A DNA stretch of 64,000 nucleotides, taken from positions 124,001-188,000 of the forward strand of contig NZ_BBLW01000003.1 in NCBI RefSeq assembly GCF_000971135.1. Direction: 5' to 3'. The notes under the pieces are model-generated. The model was not told the origin of the DNA, searched no databases, and was given only the letters and a program-made list of their open reading frames with translations. The first letter of the stretch is position 1, and each line of letters starts with the position of its first letter. Below, in pieces: positions 17,122 to 24,867 of the stretch. The translations under genes were made by a program, and so were the position numbers. Source of the stretch: Demequina phytophila. GTDB taxonomy: Bacteria > Actinomycetota > Actinomycetes > Actinomycetales > Demequinaceae.

Positions 17122-17169
17122 TGATACGGGAGCGCAGAACTCCGGCCCGGGATCTGCGCCGGTGTATCA
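17122..17169. repeat. Interrupted palindrome between ATP-grasp and FemAB genes
   Basis: Left arm TGATACgggaGCGCAGA (17122-17138) mirrors right arm TCTGCGCcggtGTATCA (17153-17169), with a 4-nt internal mismatch and a 14-nt centre. It could be a terminator for the upstream gene or an operator before the FemAB promoter. Confidence 0.6.
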
Positions 17170-17236
17170 GTCACGCGATGCGGCCGCGGACCACGCCGCC
17201 GCGAGCACCGCCGCGAGCGCCGCCCCGGCCGCTCGC

Positions 17237-17242
17237 TAGGCT
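17237..17242 (+). promoter_or_regulatory. -10 box of leaderless FemAB gene
   Basis: TAGGCT lies 7 nt before the ATG at 17250, with no Shine-Dalgarno sequence, indicating a leaderless transcript. Confidence 0.5.
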
Positions 17243-17249
17243 CGCTCCC

Positions 17250-18293
17250 ATGACGATCCCCACGCCCCTCAGCGTCGAAACCGTCTCCGACGACCGCTTC
17301 CTCGAGCTCGCCCGCACCGCCGACCACCCGGTCCCGATCGAGCAGTCGCCCGCGTGGGACGCGTACGACGCCGCGGTCGAGGGTCGCGAGCACCTGGACC
17401 GCCTCGCGATCTGCGACGCCGCCGGCACGCCGGTCGCCGTGGTGAGCCTGTCCCGCTACGAGGTCCGCGGCTTCCCGTACGTCTGGGCCAAGCACGGTCC
17501 CATCCCGCTGGTCGAGCGCACGCCCGAGCACGAGAAGGCGATCCGTGACGCCCTCACCGCGGACCTCAAGACCCGCTATCCGTGGGCGACGTTCCTGCGT
17601 CTGCATGCGCGACACCCCGCGCAGGACCTGCAGGAGCTGCTCCAGACGGTCACGTTCGACCACACGGTCTACGTGGACCTCACGCCGCCCGAGGACCAGA
17701 TCATGGCGTCCTTCTCCAAGCGCGGCCGCTACAAGATCCGCAAGACCCTCCAGGACGAGGCCATGACGGTCACCGAGGAGACCGGCCTGAGCGCCGAGGA
17801 CTTCGAGGAGCTCTACGCGATCTACAAGGAGACCGCCGCGGGCGCCGGGTTCGGCATCTTCCCGGCGGAGATGTACCTCACCATGCTCACGGCCCTCGCG
17901 CCGCACGCCCGCATCTGGGTCGCGCGCCGTCACGACGCCGGCCCGGACGGCGACCTCACCCCCGGCCGCGCCGTCGCGTGGGTCATCGCCGTGGTCCACG
18001 AGGACGGCGGCACCGACTACTACGCGGGCAACAACCTCGAGGCGCGCGACACCAACGCCGCGCTGCGCATCAAGTGGGAGATCCTCACCACGCTCAAGGC
18101 CGAGGGCGTGCGCGAGTACGACCTCTTCGGCGTCGGCTCCGAGCGCGCGCCCCAGCTCATGGGCGTGCGCGAGTTCAAGCAGCAGTTCGGCGAGATCGTC
18201 GAGTGCGACGGCGCGTGGGACGTGCCGCTCAAGCCGCTGCGCTACCGCGCGCTGGTCGCCGCGCTCAGGCTCAAGCGGGCGGTCGCCCGCTAG
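17250..18293 (+). CDS. FemAB-family peptidyltransferase
   Basis: This 347-residue protein is a Fem-type (GNAT-fold) aminoacyl transferase. Visible signatures are IEQSPAWDAYD near the N-terminus, MASFSKRGRYKIRKTL in the middle, and the C-terminal YDLFGVGSERAPQLMGVREFKQQFG, matching FemX/FemAB sequences. It probably adds an amino acid from aminoacyl-tRNA to lipid II for the interpeptide bridge. Paired with the ATP-grasp ligase just upstream, it suggests a bridge containing both an L- and a D-amino acid (A4-type peptidoglycan). The ATG at 17250 is supported by the leaderless -10; in-frame upstream residues are low-complexity Pro/Arg and rejected. Confidence 0.85.
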   Translation: MTIPTPLSVETVSDDRFLELARTADHPVPIEQSPAWDAYDAAVEGREHLDRLAICDAAGTPVAVVSLSRYEVRGFPYVWAKHGPIPLVERTPEHEKAIRDALTADLKTRYPWATFLRLHARHPAQDLQELLQTVTFDHTVYVDLTPPEDQIMASFSKRGRYKIRKTLQDEAMTVTEETGLSAEDFEELYAIYKETAAGAGFGIFPAEMYLTMLTALAPHARIWVARRHDAGPDGDLTPGRAVAWVIAVVHEDGGTDYYAGNNLEARDTNAALRIKWEILTTLKAEGVREYDLFGVGSERAPQLMGVREFKQQFGEIVECDGAWDVPLKPLRYRALVAALRLKRAVAR

Positions 18294-18306
18294 CCCACCG
18301 TCCGGG

Positions 18307-18342
18307 GGGACGATGCGCGGGAGGCTCCCCGCGCATCGTCCC
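18307..18342. terminator. Bidirectional terminator-like hairpin built from two GGACGATGC motifs
   Basis: GGGACGATGCGCGGG (18307-18321) and CCCGCGCATCGTCCC (18328-18342) form a perfect 15-bp stem around a 6-nt loop, exactly between the convergent FemAB and PBP genes (stops at 18293 and 18351). It can end both transcripts. Confidence 0.75.
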
Positions 18343-18350
18343 GTCGCGCG

Positions 18351-20675
18351 TCAGGGCCCGGCGTCGGGAGCCGCCGTCGCCGTCGGTGTCGGGGTGGGCT
18401 CCGGCGTCGGGGTGGTGACCGGAGGCTCGGTGGTCTCCGTGGGCACCGGCTCCGACGTCTTGGTCGGCTTCGGCGTGCTGGTCTTGGTGGGCTTCGGCGT
18501 GCTGGTCTCGGACGGCTCCGGCGAGGGAGACGCGGTCGCGGTGGGCGACGGGCTCGTGTTGACCGCCGTCCCGACGTCCGCGCGGGGCGGGAACTCCTCG
18601 ATGGGCAGGCGGTCCAGGATCGGGCCCATCATGGACACCCAGATGTCCGTGGGCACGGAGCCGCCGGTGATCTCCGAGTAGCCGCCGAACGGCGTGATCG
18701 ACTGGACCGAGCCGTCGTCACCCACCTGGTACATCGACACGATGCCGACGATCTGCGGCGTGAAGCCCGCGAACCAGGCCGAGTTGTTGTCGTTCGACGT
18801 GCCGGTCTTGCCGGCGATCGGGCGGCCGAGCTCCGCGGCCTTGTACGCGGAGCCGCCCTGGACCACCTGCTGCATCGCGTACGTGGTGTCCGCGATCACG
18901 TCCTGGGAGAAGACCCGATCCGCCTCGGTCTCGTGCTTGAACGCGACCTCGCCGTCCGGGCCGATGATCCGCTGCACCGTGTAGGTGCCCTTGGACAGGC
19001 CGCCGTCCGCGATGGTCGAGTAGGCCTGCGCCATCTGCATCGCGGTGGGCGACGCCGTGCCGAGCACGTTCGCGGCGTTGGCGTCGAGGCCCACCGTGTC
19101 CTCGGGCAGACCCGCCTTGATCGCGGTGTTCATGGTGACCTCGGGACCCACGGCCTCGTTGAGCTGCACGTAGTACGTGTTGACCGAGTTCTTCGTCGCC
19201 TCGACCATGTCGATCCAGCCGTAGTTCACGCCCGCGAAGTTGCGCACGGGGTTCTCGAAGCCCGGCAGCGTCATCGAGTCGTTCGCGAGGTACTGGGTGT
19301 CGAGCGAGAAGCCGTTGGACAGCGCGGCGATCATCGCGAACGGCTTGAAGGTCGATCCCGCCTGCGCGATGTCCTGGGTGACGGCGTTGCGCTGCACCTC
19401 GAGGTAGTCGGGCCCGCCGTACATGGCGGTGATGCCGCCGGTCCCCGCATCGACGGTGGTGGCCGCCACGCGCAGGTTGTCCGCGTGGTCCTTGGGCATC
19501 TGCTTGACGGCCTGGACCACCGCCTTCTGGTCCTGCTTCTTGAACGTGGTGACCACCTGGTAGCCACCCATCTCGAGCTCCTCCTGCGTGAGGTCGAGCG
19601 TCGCGATCGCCTCGTCGAGCGCCGCGCGGATGAGGTAGCCGGTGGTGCCGCCGTACGTGTCCGAGGACGCGTAGTCGACGGTCTCGGGGAACTCCTGCGC
19701 GTCGCGCTCGGCCTGCGAGACGAACTCGGCCTCGACCATGCCGTCGAGCACGTAGTTCCAGCGCGACTCCGCCTTGTCGGGGTCGAGGCGCGGGTCCCAG
19801 GCGCTGGGCGCCGGGATGATGCCGGCGAGCATCGCCGCCTCGGACAGGGTGAGGTCCTCGGCGTGCTTGCCGAAGTACGCCTCGGCCGCCGCCTCGATGC
19901 CGTACGCGCCGCGGCCCAGGTAGATGGTGTTCATGTAGTTGCAGAGCACCTCGTCCTTGGACTGCTCCTGGTCGACCTTGAGGGCCAGCAGCGCCTCCTT
20001 GATCTTGCCGCGGATGTCCGTGGTGGTCTCGCCCACGTAGTAGCGCTCGACGTACTGCTGCGTGATGGTCGAGCCGCCCTGCGTGTTGCCCTTGATGACC
20101 GTCTGATAGAGCGCGCGGGCGGTCGCGGTGAAGTCGATGCCGGGGTTCGTGTAGAAGCTGCGGTCCTCCGCCGCGACGATCGCGTGCGGCACGTACTCGG
20201 GCAGCGCGGAGCAGTCGATGATCTCGCGGTCGACCTCGCCCACCTTGGCCATCTCCTGCTTGCCGCCGGACCAGTACACGGTCGACGACTGCGCGAGCGC
20301 GACGTCCGACGCCTCCGGCACCTCGAGCCGCGAGTAGATCACCATGAGCCCGATCGCGCCGACCGCGACGGCGACCAGGAACGCGATGAGCGCCGTGAGG
20401 CCGGTGATCTTGAGGACCTTCTTCCAGCGCGGCTGCGCGGGCTTGGGGCCCTTGCCGTCCTTGCCCCGGGTGCCCTTGCCGCCACCGCCGCCGCCACCGC
20501 TGCCGCCGCCCTTCGGCGCCGTGACCGGGGACGATGCGGCGGTCGCCTGCACGCCGGTGCTCGCCCACCCGGAGGTGCCGGGCTGGGTCGCGCGGGTGCT
20601 GCGGCGCGTCGGCTGGGACGGCGTCGAGGAGGCGCGCGTGGGGACGCGCTGAGGGCTGCTGGAGCGTTCGGTCAC
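18351..20675 (-). CDS. Class A penicillin-binding protein (transglycosylase/transpeptidase)
   Basis: This 774-residue bifunctional peptidoglycan synthase has an unusual cytoplasmic tail rich in Ser/Thr/Arg plus a Gly run and Lys-rich stretch. One membrane anchor (about residues 90-112) follows, then a GT51 domain (EDRSFYTNPGIDF; GGSTITQQYVERYY). The transpeptidase domain has STFK with catalytic Ser 441, SVN, and KTGTS. A Pro/Thr/Lys-rich extracellular tail repeats TPKPTKTS twice. It corresponds in position and domains to mycobacterial PonA1. GTG at 20675 is preceded by a leaderless TAAGGT box. Confidence 0.93.
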   Translation of the reverse strand: MTERSSSPQRVPTRASSTPSQPTRRSTRATQPGTSGWASTGVQATAASSPVTAPKGGGSGGGGGGGKGTRGKDGKGPKPAQPRWKKVLKITGLTALIAFLVAVAVGAIGLMVIYSRLEVPEASDVALAQSSTVYWSGGKQEMAKVGEVDREIIDCSALPEYVPHAIVAAEDRSFYTNPGIDFTATARALYQTVIKGNTQGGSTITQQYVERYYVGETTTDIRGKIKEALLALKVDQEQSKDEVLCNYMNTIYLGRGAYGIEAAAEAYFGKHAEDLTLSEAAMLAGIIPAPSAWDPRLDPDKAESRWNYVLDGMVEAEFVSQAERDAQEFPETVDYASSDTYGGTTGYLIRAALDEAIATLDLTQEELEMGGYQVVTTFKKQDQKAVVQAVKQMPKDHADNLRVAATTVDAGTGGITAMYGGPDYLEVQRNAVTQDIAQAGSTFKPFAMIAALSNGFSLDTQYLANDSMTLPGFENPVRNFAGVNYGWIDMVEATKNSVNTYYVQLNEAVGPEVTMNTAIKAGLPEDTVGLDANAANVLGTASPTAMQMAQAYSTIADGGLSKGTYTVQRIIGPDGEVAFKHETEADRVFSQDVIADTTYAMQQVVQGGSAYKAAELGRPIAGKTGTSNDNNSAWFAGFTPQIVGIVSMYQVGDDGSVQSITPFGGYSEITGGSVPTDIWVSMMGPILDRLPIEEFPPRADVGTAVNTSPSPTATASPSPEPSETSTPKPTKTSTPKPTKTSEPVPTETTEPPVTTPTPEPTPTPTATAAPDAGP

Positions 20676-20681
20676 GTGACC

Positions 20682-20687
20682 ACCTTA
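20682..20687 (-). promoter_or_regulatory. -10 box of leaderless class A PBP gene
   Basis: On the complementary strand TAAGGT lies 6 nt before the GTG start at 20675, and there is no Shine-Dalgarno sequence. Confidence 0.45.
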
Positions 20688-20819
20688 CGGAGTGCCGGTG
20701 CGGGGGCGGCCCGGGTGACCGCCGCATCGTCCAACGCGCAGCACCCCCGTGACGTCCCGCGACGCGTCCCGCGGCGCGGCGGATTCGCGCGCCGCGGCGC
20801 GCTCATGTACCGTCTCCGA

Positions 20820-20836
20820 TGTATCGGTGCGATACA
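20820..20836. promoter_or_regulatory. Probable PadR operator
   Basis: TGTATCG-GTG-CGATACA is a perfect 7-bp inverted repeat with a 3-bp centre, 53 bp before the padR start. It fits an autoregulatory PadR operator controlling the padR-ino1 unit. Confidence 0.65.
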
Positions 20837-20889
20837 ACAGGTCGTGATATCGACCCGCGACAGCGGGCCCGAGGAGAGAGGGGAGACGA

Positions 20890-21474
20890 GTGGCCAAGAC
20901 GGACGTCCTGACGCTCGCGATCCTCGGCATCCTCCGCGACCAGCCGCTCCACGGCTACCAGATACGCAAGCGTCTGGGAGCCGAGCTGGGACCCTTCCGG
21001 GCCCTCAGCTACGGGTCGCTGTACCCGTGCCTGCGACGCATGGTCGAGGCGGGGCTGATCGAGGCCTCGGGCGAGGAGCCCGCGGCCGCATCCCCGGCAT
21101 CGTCCCGGCGCGCACGCATCGCGTACAGCCTGACCGACGCGGGTCGCGCCCGCTTGGCGCAGGAGCTGGCGAGCGCCGGCGCGTCGTCGTGGGACGACGA
21201 CACGTTCGACGTGCGCTTCTCCCTGTTCGCGCACACCGACGCCGCGACGCGGCTGCGGATCCTCGAGGGGCGGCGCAGCCGTCTCTCCGAGCGGCTCGAG
21301 GAGGTGGCCGAGGGGCTCAAGCGCATGCACGAGCGCCACGACGCCTACACCACCGAGCTCCAGCGCCACGGCCTCGAGCAGGTCGAGCGCGAGATCTCAT
21401 GGCTCGACCGGCTCATCGAGAATGAACGATCCGCCCCCGGCGGTGACAACCCCGGCCCCACCACGGGCCACTAG
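20890..21474 (+). CDS. PadR-family transcriptional regulator
   Basis: This 194-residue protein has the PadR winged helix (LAILGILRDQPLHGYQIRKRLG, then LSYGSLYPCLRRMVEAGLIE) and a C-terminal helical dimerisation segment with RLSERLEEVAEGLKRMHE. The GTG at 20890 has a purine-rich GAGAGGGGAGACGA upstream. It is 15 bp upstream of ino1, the same pairing as M. tuberculosis Rv0047c with ino1, so it probably controls inositol-phosphate synthesis. A perfect palindrome lies in its promoter region. Its central insertion is Ala/Ser/Pro-rich and carries one GGACGATGC motif (21097). Confidence 0.9.
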   Translation: MAKTDVLTLAILGILRDQPLHGYQIRKRLGAELGPFRALSYGSLYPCLRRMVEAGLIEASGEEPAAASPASSRRARIAYSLTDAGRARLAQELASAGASSWDDDTFDVRFSLFAHTDAATRLRILEGRRSRLSERLEEVAEGLKRMHERHDAYTTELQRHGLEQVEREISWLDRLIENERSAPGGDNPGPTTGH

Positions 21475-21489
21475 TCAAGGAGACATCAC

Positions 21490-22581
21490 ATGGCCAAGCT
21501 TCGTGCCGCCATCGTCGGCGTCGGCAACTGCGCCACGTCGCTCATCCAGGGTGTGGAGTTCTACAAGAACGCCAAGGCCGACGAGAACGTGCCCGGCCTC
21601 ATGCACGTCCAGTTCGGCGACTACCACGTCTCGGACATCGAGTTCGTGGCCGCGTTCGACGTGGACTCGCTCAAGGTGGGCAAGGAGCTCGTCGAGGCGA
21701 CGCAGTCGTCGGAGAACAACACCATCAAGATCTGCGACGTGCCGAAGACGGACGTCCAGGTCCAGCGCGGTCACACCCTCGACGGCCTCGGCAAGTACTA
21801 CCGCCAGACCATCGTCGAGTCGGACGAGACCCCCGTGGACATCGTCGCGATCCTCAAGGAGCGCGAGGTCGACGTCCTGGTCTGCTACCTCCCCGTGGGT
21901 TCGGAGGAGGCCGCCAAGTTCTACGCGCAGTGCGCGATCGACGCGAACGTGGCCTTCGTCAACGCGCTCCCCGTGTTCATCGCGTCCGACCCGGAGTGGG
22001 CCGCGAAGTTCGAGGAGGCCGGCGTGCCGATCGTCGGCGACGACATCAAGTCGCAGGTGGGCGCGACCATCACGCACCGCGTGATCGCGAAGCTGTTCGA
22101 GGACCGCGGCGTGCGCCTCGACCGCACCTACCAGCTCAACGTCGGCGGCAACATGGACTTCAAGAACATGCTCGAGCGCGAGCGCCTCGAGTCGAAGAAG
22201 ATCTCCAAGACGCAGGCCGTGACCTCCAACCTGACCGGCCCGCTGGGCGGCATCAAGGACGGCCGCGACGTGCACATCGGCCCGTCGGACTACGTCGCCT
22301 GGCTCGACGACCGCAAGTGGGCGTACGTCCGCCTCGAGGGCTCCGCGTTCGGCGAGGTGCCCCTCAACCTCGAGTACAAGCTCGAGGTGTGGGACTCCCC
22401 GAACTCGGCCGGTATCATCATCGACGCCATGCGCGCCGCGAAGATCGCCAAGGACCGCGGCATCGGCGGCCCCATCCTGTCCGCGTCGACGTACTTCATG
22501 AAGTCGCCGCCGGTCCAGATGGAGGACACCAAGGGCCGCGCCCAGCTCGAGTCGTTCATCGCCGGCGAGGTCGAGCGCTGA
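21490..22581 (+). CDS. ino1: Inositol-3-phosphate synthase
   Basis: This 363-residue NAD-dependent enzyme converts glucose-6-phosphate to inositol-3-phosphate, the first step towards mycothiol and phosphatidylinositol in actinobacteria. The Rossmann motif [13 protein letters not shown], the catalytic-region sequence [14 protein letters not shown], and [12 protein letters not shown] identify the short actinobacterial form. It follows padR in a probable operon, with AAGGAG before the ATG and a strong terminator after it. Confidence 0.97.
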   Translation: MAKLRAAIVGVGNCATSLIQGVEFYKNAKADENVPGLMHVQFGDYHVSDIEFVAAFDVDSLKVGKELVEATQSSENNTIKICDVPKTDVQVQRGHTLDGLGKYYRQTIVESDETPVDIVAILKEREVDVLVCYLPVGSEEAAKFYAQCAIDANVAFVNALPVFIASDPEWAAKFEEAGVPIVGDDIKSQVGATITHRVIAKLFEDRGVRLDRTYQLNVGGNMDFKNMLERERLESKKISKTQAVTSNLTGPLGGIKDGRDVHIGPSDYVAWLDDRKWAYVRLEGSAFGEVPLNLEYKLEVWDSPNSAGIIIDAMRAAKIAKDRGIGGPILSASTYFMKSPPVQMEDTKGRAQLESFIAGEVER

Positions 22582-22613
22582 GCCGTCTCGGCCGAGACCA
22601 GCTGAGGTAGAGA

Positions 22614-22646
22614 GGACCCGGGCTCCCGCTGAGGGGGCCCGGGTCC
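22614..22646 (+). terminator. Terminator after ino1
   Basis: GGACCCGGGC (22614-22623) and GCCCGGGTCC (22637-22646) form a perfect 10-bp stem, followed by a short T-containing stretch, 33 bp beyond the ino1 stop. Confidence 0.8.
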
Positions 22647-22791
22647 TTCGCTGTCCCGGGCGCGTCCGCGCTCCCGCGCGCCCGACCAGGTTCCACACGG
22701 ATTCTGCAGGTGCACCGGCGCTGGTCGCGCGATGCGACGCGATGCGCAGCGCGGGAGCGCTCCCACCGCGCCCGGTGTGTGGAGTCTGGCT

Positions 22792-22845
22792 GCGGCGCAG
22801 CCCGCGCACCGCAGCCCGCGAGCCCTATCCCGCGGGCTGCGCCGC
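22792..22845 (-). repeat. 15-bp inverted repeat overlapping the end of the next gene
   Basis: GCGGCGCAGCCCGCG (22792-22806) and CGCGGGCTGCGCCGC (22831-22845) are perfect complements; the right arm is the last codons of the leftward gene. A third partial copy (GCAGCCCGCG, 22811-22820) lies in the loop. It is a likely terminator. Confidence 0.55.
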
Positions 22846-23241
22846 GCGGATCTGCTCGAGCACGCCCGCGAGGTGCGCGATCGACACCGCGGCCGTGCCC
22901 TGGGCCTCCTGCGCGGTCAGCGGCGCCAGCAGGAACGAGTGTGTGAGCAGCACCGTGTCGCCGGCCGCCACCAGCCCGCCGCGCGAGGAGGTGCCAGCGA
23001 CCGCGAGCGCGGACGGCATGTCGAGGTCCGCGGCCTTGCCGACCACGACGCGCAGGATCACCTGCTCGGCACTGGCGTCCTCCCCGGACGCATGGACCGC
23101 GACCAGCGAGATGGGCGCGGCGCCAGCCGCACCGGCGCCCTCGCTCGCGCCGGGCAGCTCGATCGCGAGCCTGGCCTTGTCGATGGGCTGGGCGCGCAGC
23201 TCGCGCGCGAGGTACGTGGTGACGTGCTTCCAGGTGGCCAT
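22825..23241 (-). CDS. Hypothetical protein
   Basis: This 138-residue protein is not recognised. It is soluble, starts MATWKHVTTYLARELRAQP, and has mixed alpha/beta character with hydrophobic strands (VILRVVVGKAADL, DTVLLTHSFLLAPL). It ends with a predicted helix VSIAHLAGVLEQIRAA. There is no signal peptide or membrane helix. Codon use is as in its neighbours. A leaderless TAAGGT box precedes the ATG, supporting expression. It is followed by a hairpin overlapping its last codons. A role in peptide binding or secretion chaperoning is conceivable but unsupported. Confidence 0.7.
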   Translation of the reverse strand: MATWKHVTTYLARELRAQPIDKARLAIELPGASEGAGAAGAAPISLVAVHASGEDASAEQVILRVVVGKAADLDMPSALAVAGTSSRGGLVAAGDTVLLTHSFLLAPLTAQEAQGTAAVSIAHLAGVLEQIRAAQPAG

Positions 23242-23247
23242 GGGGCG

Positions 23248-23253
23248 ACCTTA
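23248..23253 (-). promoter_or_regulatory. -10 box of leaderless hypothetical gene
   Basis: Complementary-strand TAAGGT lies 6 nt before the ATG at 23241, with no Shine-Dalgarno sequence. Confidence 0.45.
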
Positions 23254-23276
23254 GCCGCGCGGCACGTGCCCGCGGC

Positions 23277-23948
23277 CTACTCGACCGTCAGCTCGTCGAG
23301 CACCGTCCCGATGGGGTGCGGGCCGGTGATGATCTCCCACTGGTGCCCGGCCGTCCGGGGCCGCGAGATGCAGGAGGCGATGGTCTGTGCGACGTCGACT
23401 CGCGGGATCGAGTACGGCTGGACCTTGTCGCCGATGGTGATGCAGCCGGTCCCAGGATCGTCGGTCAGGATCCCCGGCCGCAGGATGGTCCACGCGAGCC
23501 CCGACTTGCGCAGCTCGATGTCGGCCTCGCGCTTGGCGTAGACGTACGCGGTCCACACGTCGCCGCGTTCGGGGTCCGGGTCCGCGTCGACGCCCATCGC
23601 CGACACCTGGACGAACCTCTTGATGCCCCGCCGCTTGGCGGCCGCGATCGACTTCAACGACCCCTCGAGGTCGACGGTGCGCTTGCGGGACGCGTTGCCG
23701 TCGGGGCCGCCTCCGGCCGCGAAGACGATCGCGTCGCACCCGCCGAGCACCGCGGCGAAGTCGGGCTCGTCGGCGGTCTCGATGTCGAGCCTGCGTGGGA
23801 TCGCGCCGAGGTCCGCGAGCGCCTGCAGCTGCTCGTCGCGTCGCGCGAACGCGACCACCTCGTGGTCCCGGTGGAGAAGGATCGGGATGAGCCGGCGGGC
23901 GACCTTGCCGGCCCCGCCGACCACGCCCACACGCGCCGGGATGCTCAT
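23277..23948 (-). CDS. NAD(P)-binding atypical short-chain dehydrogenase-like protein
   Basis: This 223-residue protein has an N-terminal nucleotide-binding glycine motif (VGVVGGAGKVARRL), ARRDEQLQALADLGA after strand 2, a FVQVSAMGVDA strand and a YAKREADIELRKSG helix, with an ILRPGILTD segment. This is the pattern of atypical SDRs related to NmrA and SDR_a5 proteins. The classical YxxxK is represented by YVYAKRE. A redox or sensing role is likely and the substrate is unknown. The ATG at 23948 yields the canonical N-terminus; a longer frame to 24203 reads through the DUF805 gene. Confidence 0.8.
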   Translation of the reverse strand: MSIPARVGVVGGAGKVARRLIPILLHRDHEVVAFARRDEQLQALADLGAIPRRLDIETADEPDFAAVLGGCDAIVFAAGGGPDGNASRKRTVDLEGSLKSIAAAKRRGIKRFVQVSAMGVDADPDPERGDVWTAYVYAKREADIELRKSGLAWTILRPGILTDDPGTGCITIGDKVQPYSIPRVDVAQTIASCISRPRTAGHQWEIITGPHPIGTVLDELTVE

Positions 23949-23998
23949 ATCTCCACCCTGGCCCGACACGTGCACGCGTGCAACCGGGGACGTCGAAC

Positions 23999-24373
23999 TC
24001 AGCCCTTCGGGTCGGGACCGTACTTGTTGGGGCCCTCGACGCCAGGGATGCACGCCACCACCAGCGTGAGCAGCGGGATGAACCACCCGATGATCGACGC
24101 GGCGCCGTTCCAGCCGATGTCCTGGTAGCGGCGGAACTGGATCGCGATCGTGGGGATGAGGAGCACCAGCCCGTAGAAGGACAGCGCGATCACCAGGACC
24201 CACCCGAGGGTGGTGTACGTCCCGGCCTCGGTGTCGCGCCCCACGGTGAGCGCGAGCACCGCGACCACCACGAAGATCGCCGCGTTGACCAGCACGAACC
24301 CCCAGTACTCGCTCCGTCGGGAGCGTCCCGTGAAGTCCGTGTACCGCTTGATCCCCGCGACGTACCCGCCCAT
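23999..24373 (-). CDS. DUF805 membrane protein, copy 1
   Basis: This 124-residue protein has about four membrane helices and the DUF805 signatures: FTGRSRRSEYWGFVLVN near the N-terminus, FRRYQDIGWNG before the last helices, and a C-terminal PNKYGPDPKG. Its function is unknown. The ATG at 24373 has AGGGGG upstream. It is the first of three adjacent paralogues, sharing near-identical ends with copy 2. Confidence 0.88.
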   Translation of the reverse strand: MGGYVAGIKRYTDFTGRSRRSEYWGFVLVNAAIFVVVAVLALTVGRDTEAGTYTTLGWVLVIALSFYGLVLLIPTIAIQFRRYQDIGWNGAASIIGWFIPLLTLVVACIPGVEGPNKYGPDPKG

Positions 24374-24448
24374 GACGTCCCCCTGAGAGCCCGATGCTCT
24401 CAACCTAGGCGCGCGGCGGGCGCGGCGCGCGGCGGCGACCGCCTGGGA

Positions 24449-24823
24449 TCAGCCCTTCGGGTCGGGGCCGTACTGGTTCGCGCCCACGTTGCCGGGGATC
24501 AGCGCCACGATGAAGGTGAGCAGCGGGAAGAACCATCCGATGATCGACACGGCGCCCGGCCAGCCGATGTCCTGGTAGCGGCGCCACTGCAGCGCGAGCG
24601 ACGGGATGAGGATCGCGAGGCCGTAGATCGCGAGCACCACCAGGATCACGACCGCGAAGCCGCTCGGCTCCATCGTCTCGAAGTCGTAGCCCGCGATCGC
24701 CAGCAGGATGCTGAACACGACATAGATGAGGAAGTTCACGAGCACGAACCCCCAGTACTCGCGCCTGCGCGAGCGGTCGGAGAACTGTGCGTACTTCGAG
24801 AGTGCGAGCCTGTAACCGCCCAT
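24449..24823 (-). CDS. DUF805 membrane protein, copy 2
   Basis: This 124-residue protein is the same length as copy 1 and clearly a recent paralogue: MGGY start, FSDRSRRREYWGFVLVN, WRRYQDIGWPGAVSIIGWF, and the same GPDPKG end. About four membrane helices are predicted. It has its own Shine-Dalgarno-like GAGGGG before the ATG at 24823, and 75 bp separate it from copy 1. No function can be assigned from sequence. Confidence 0.88.
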   Translation of the reverse strand: MGGYRLALSKYAQFSDRSRRREYWGFVLVNFLIYVVFSILLAIAGYDFETMEPSGFAVVILVVLAIYGLAILIPSLALQWRRYQDIGWPGAVSIIGWFFPLLTFIVALIPGNVGANQYGPDPKG

Positions 24824-24867
24824 GGGAACCCCTCTTCGTCGGGCCGGCATGTGCCGGCACCGCCACC

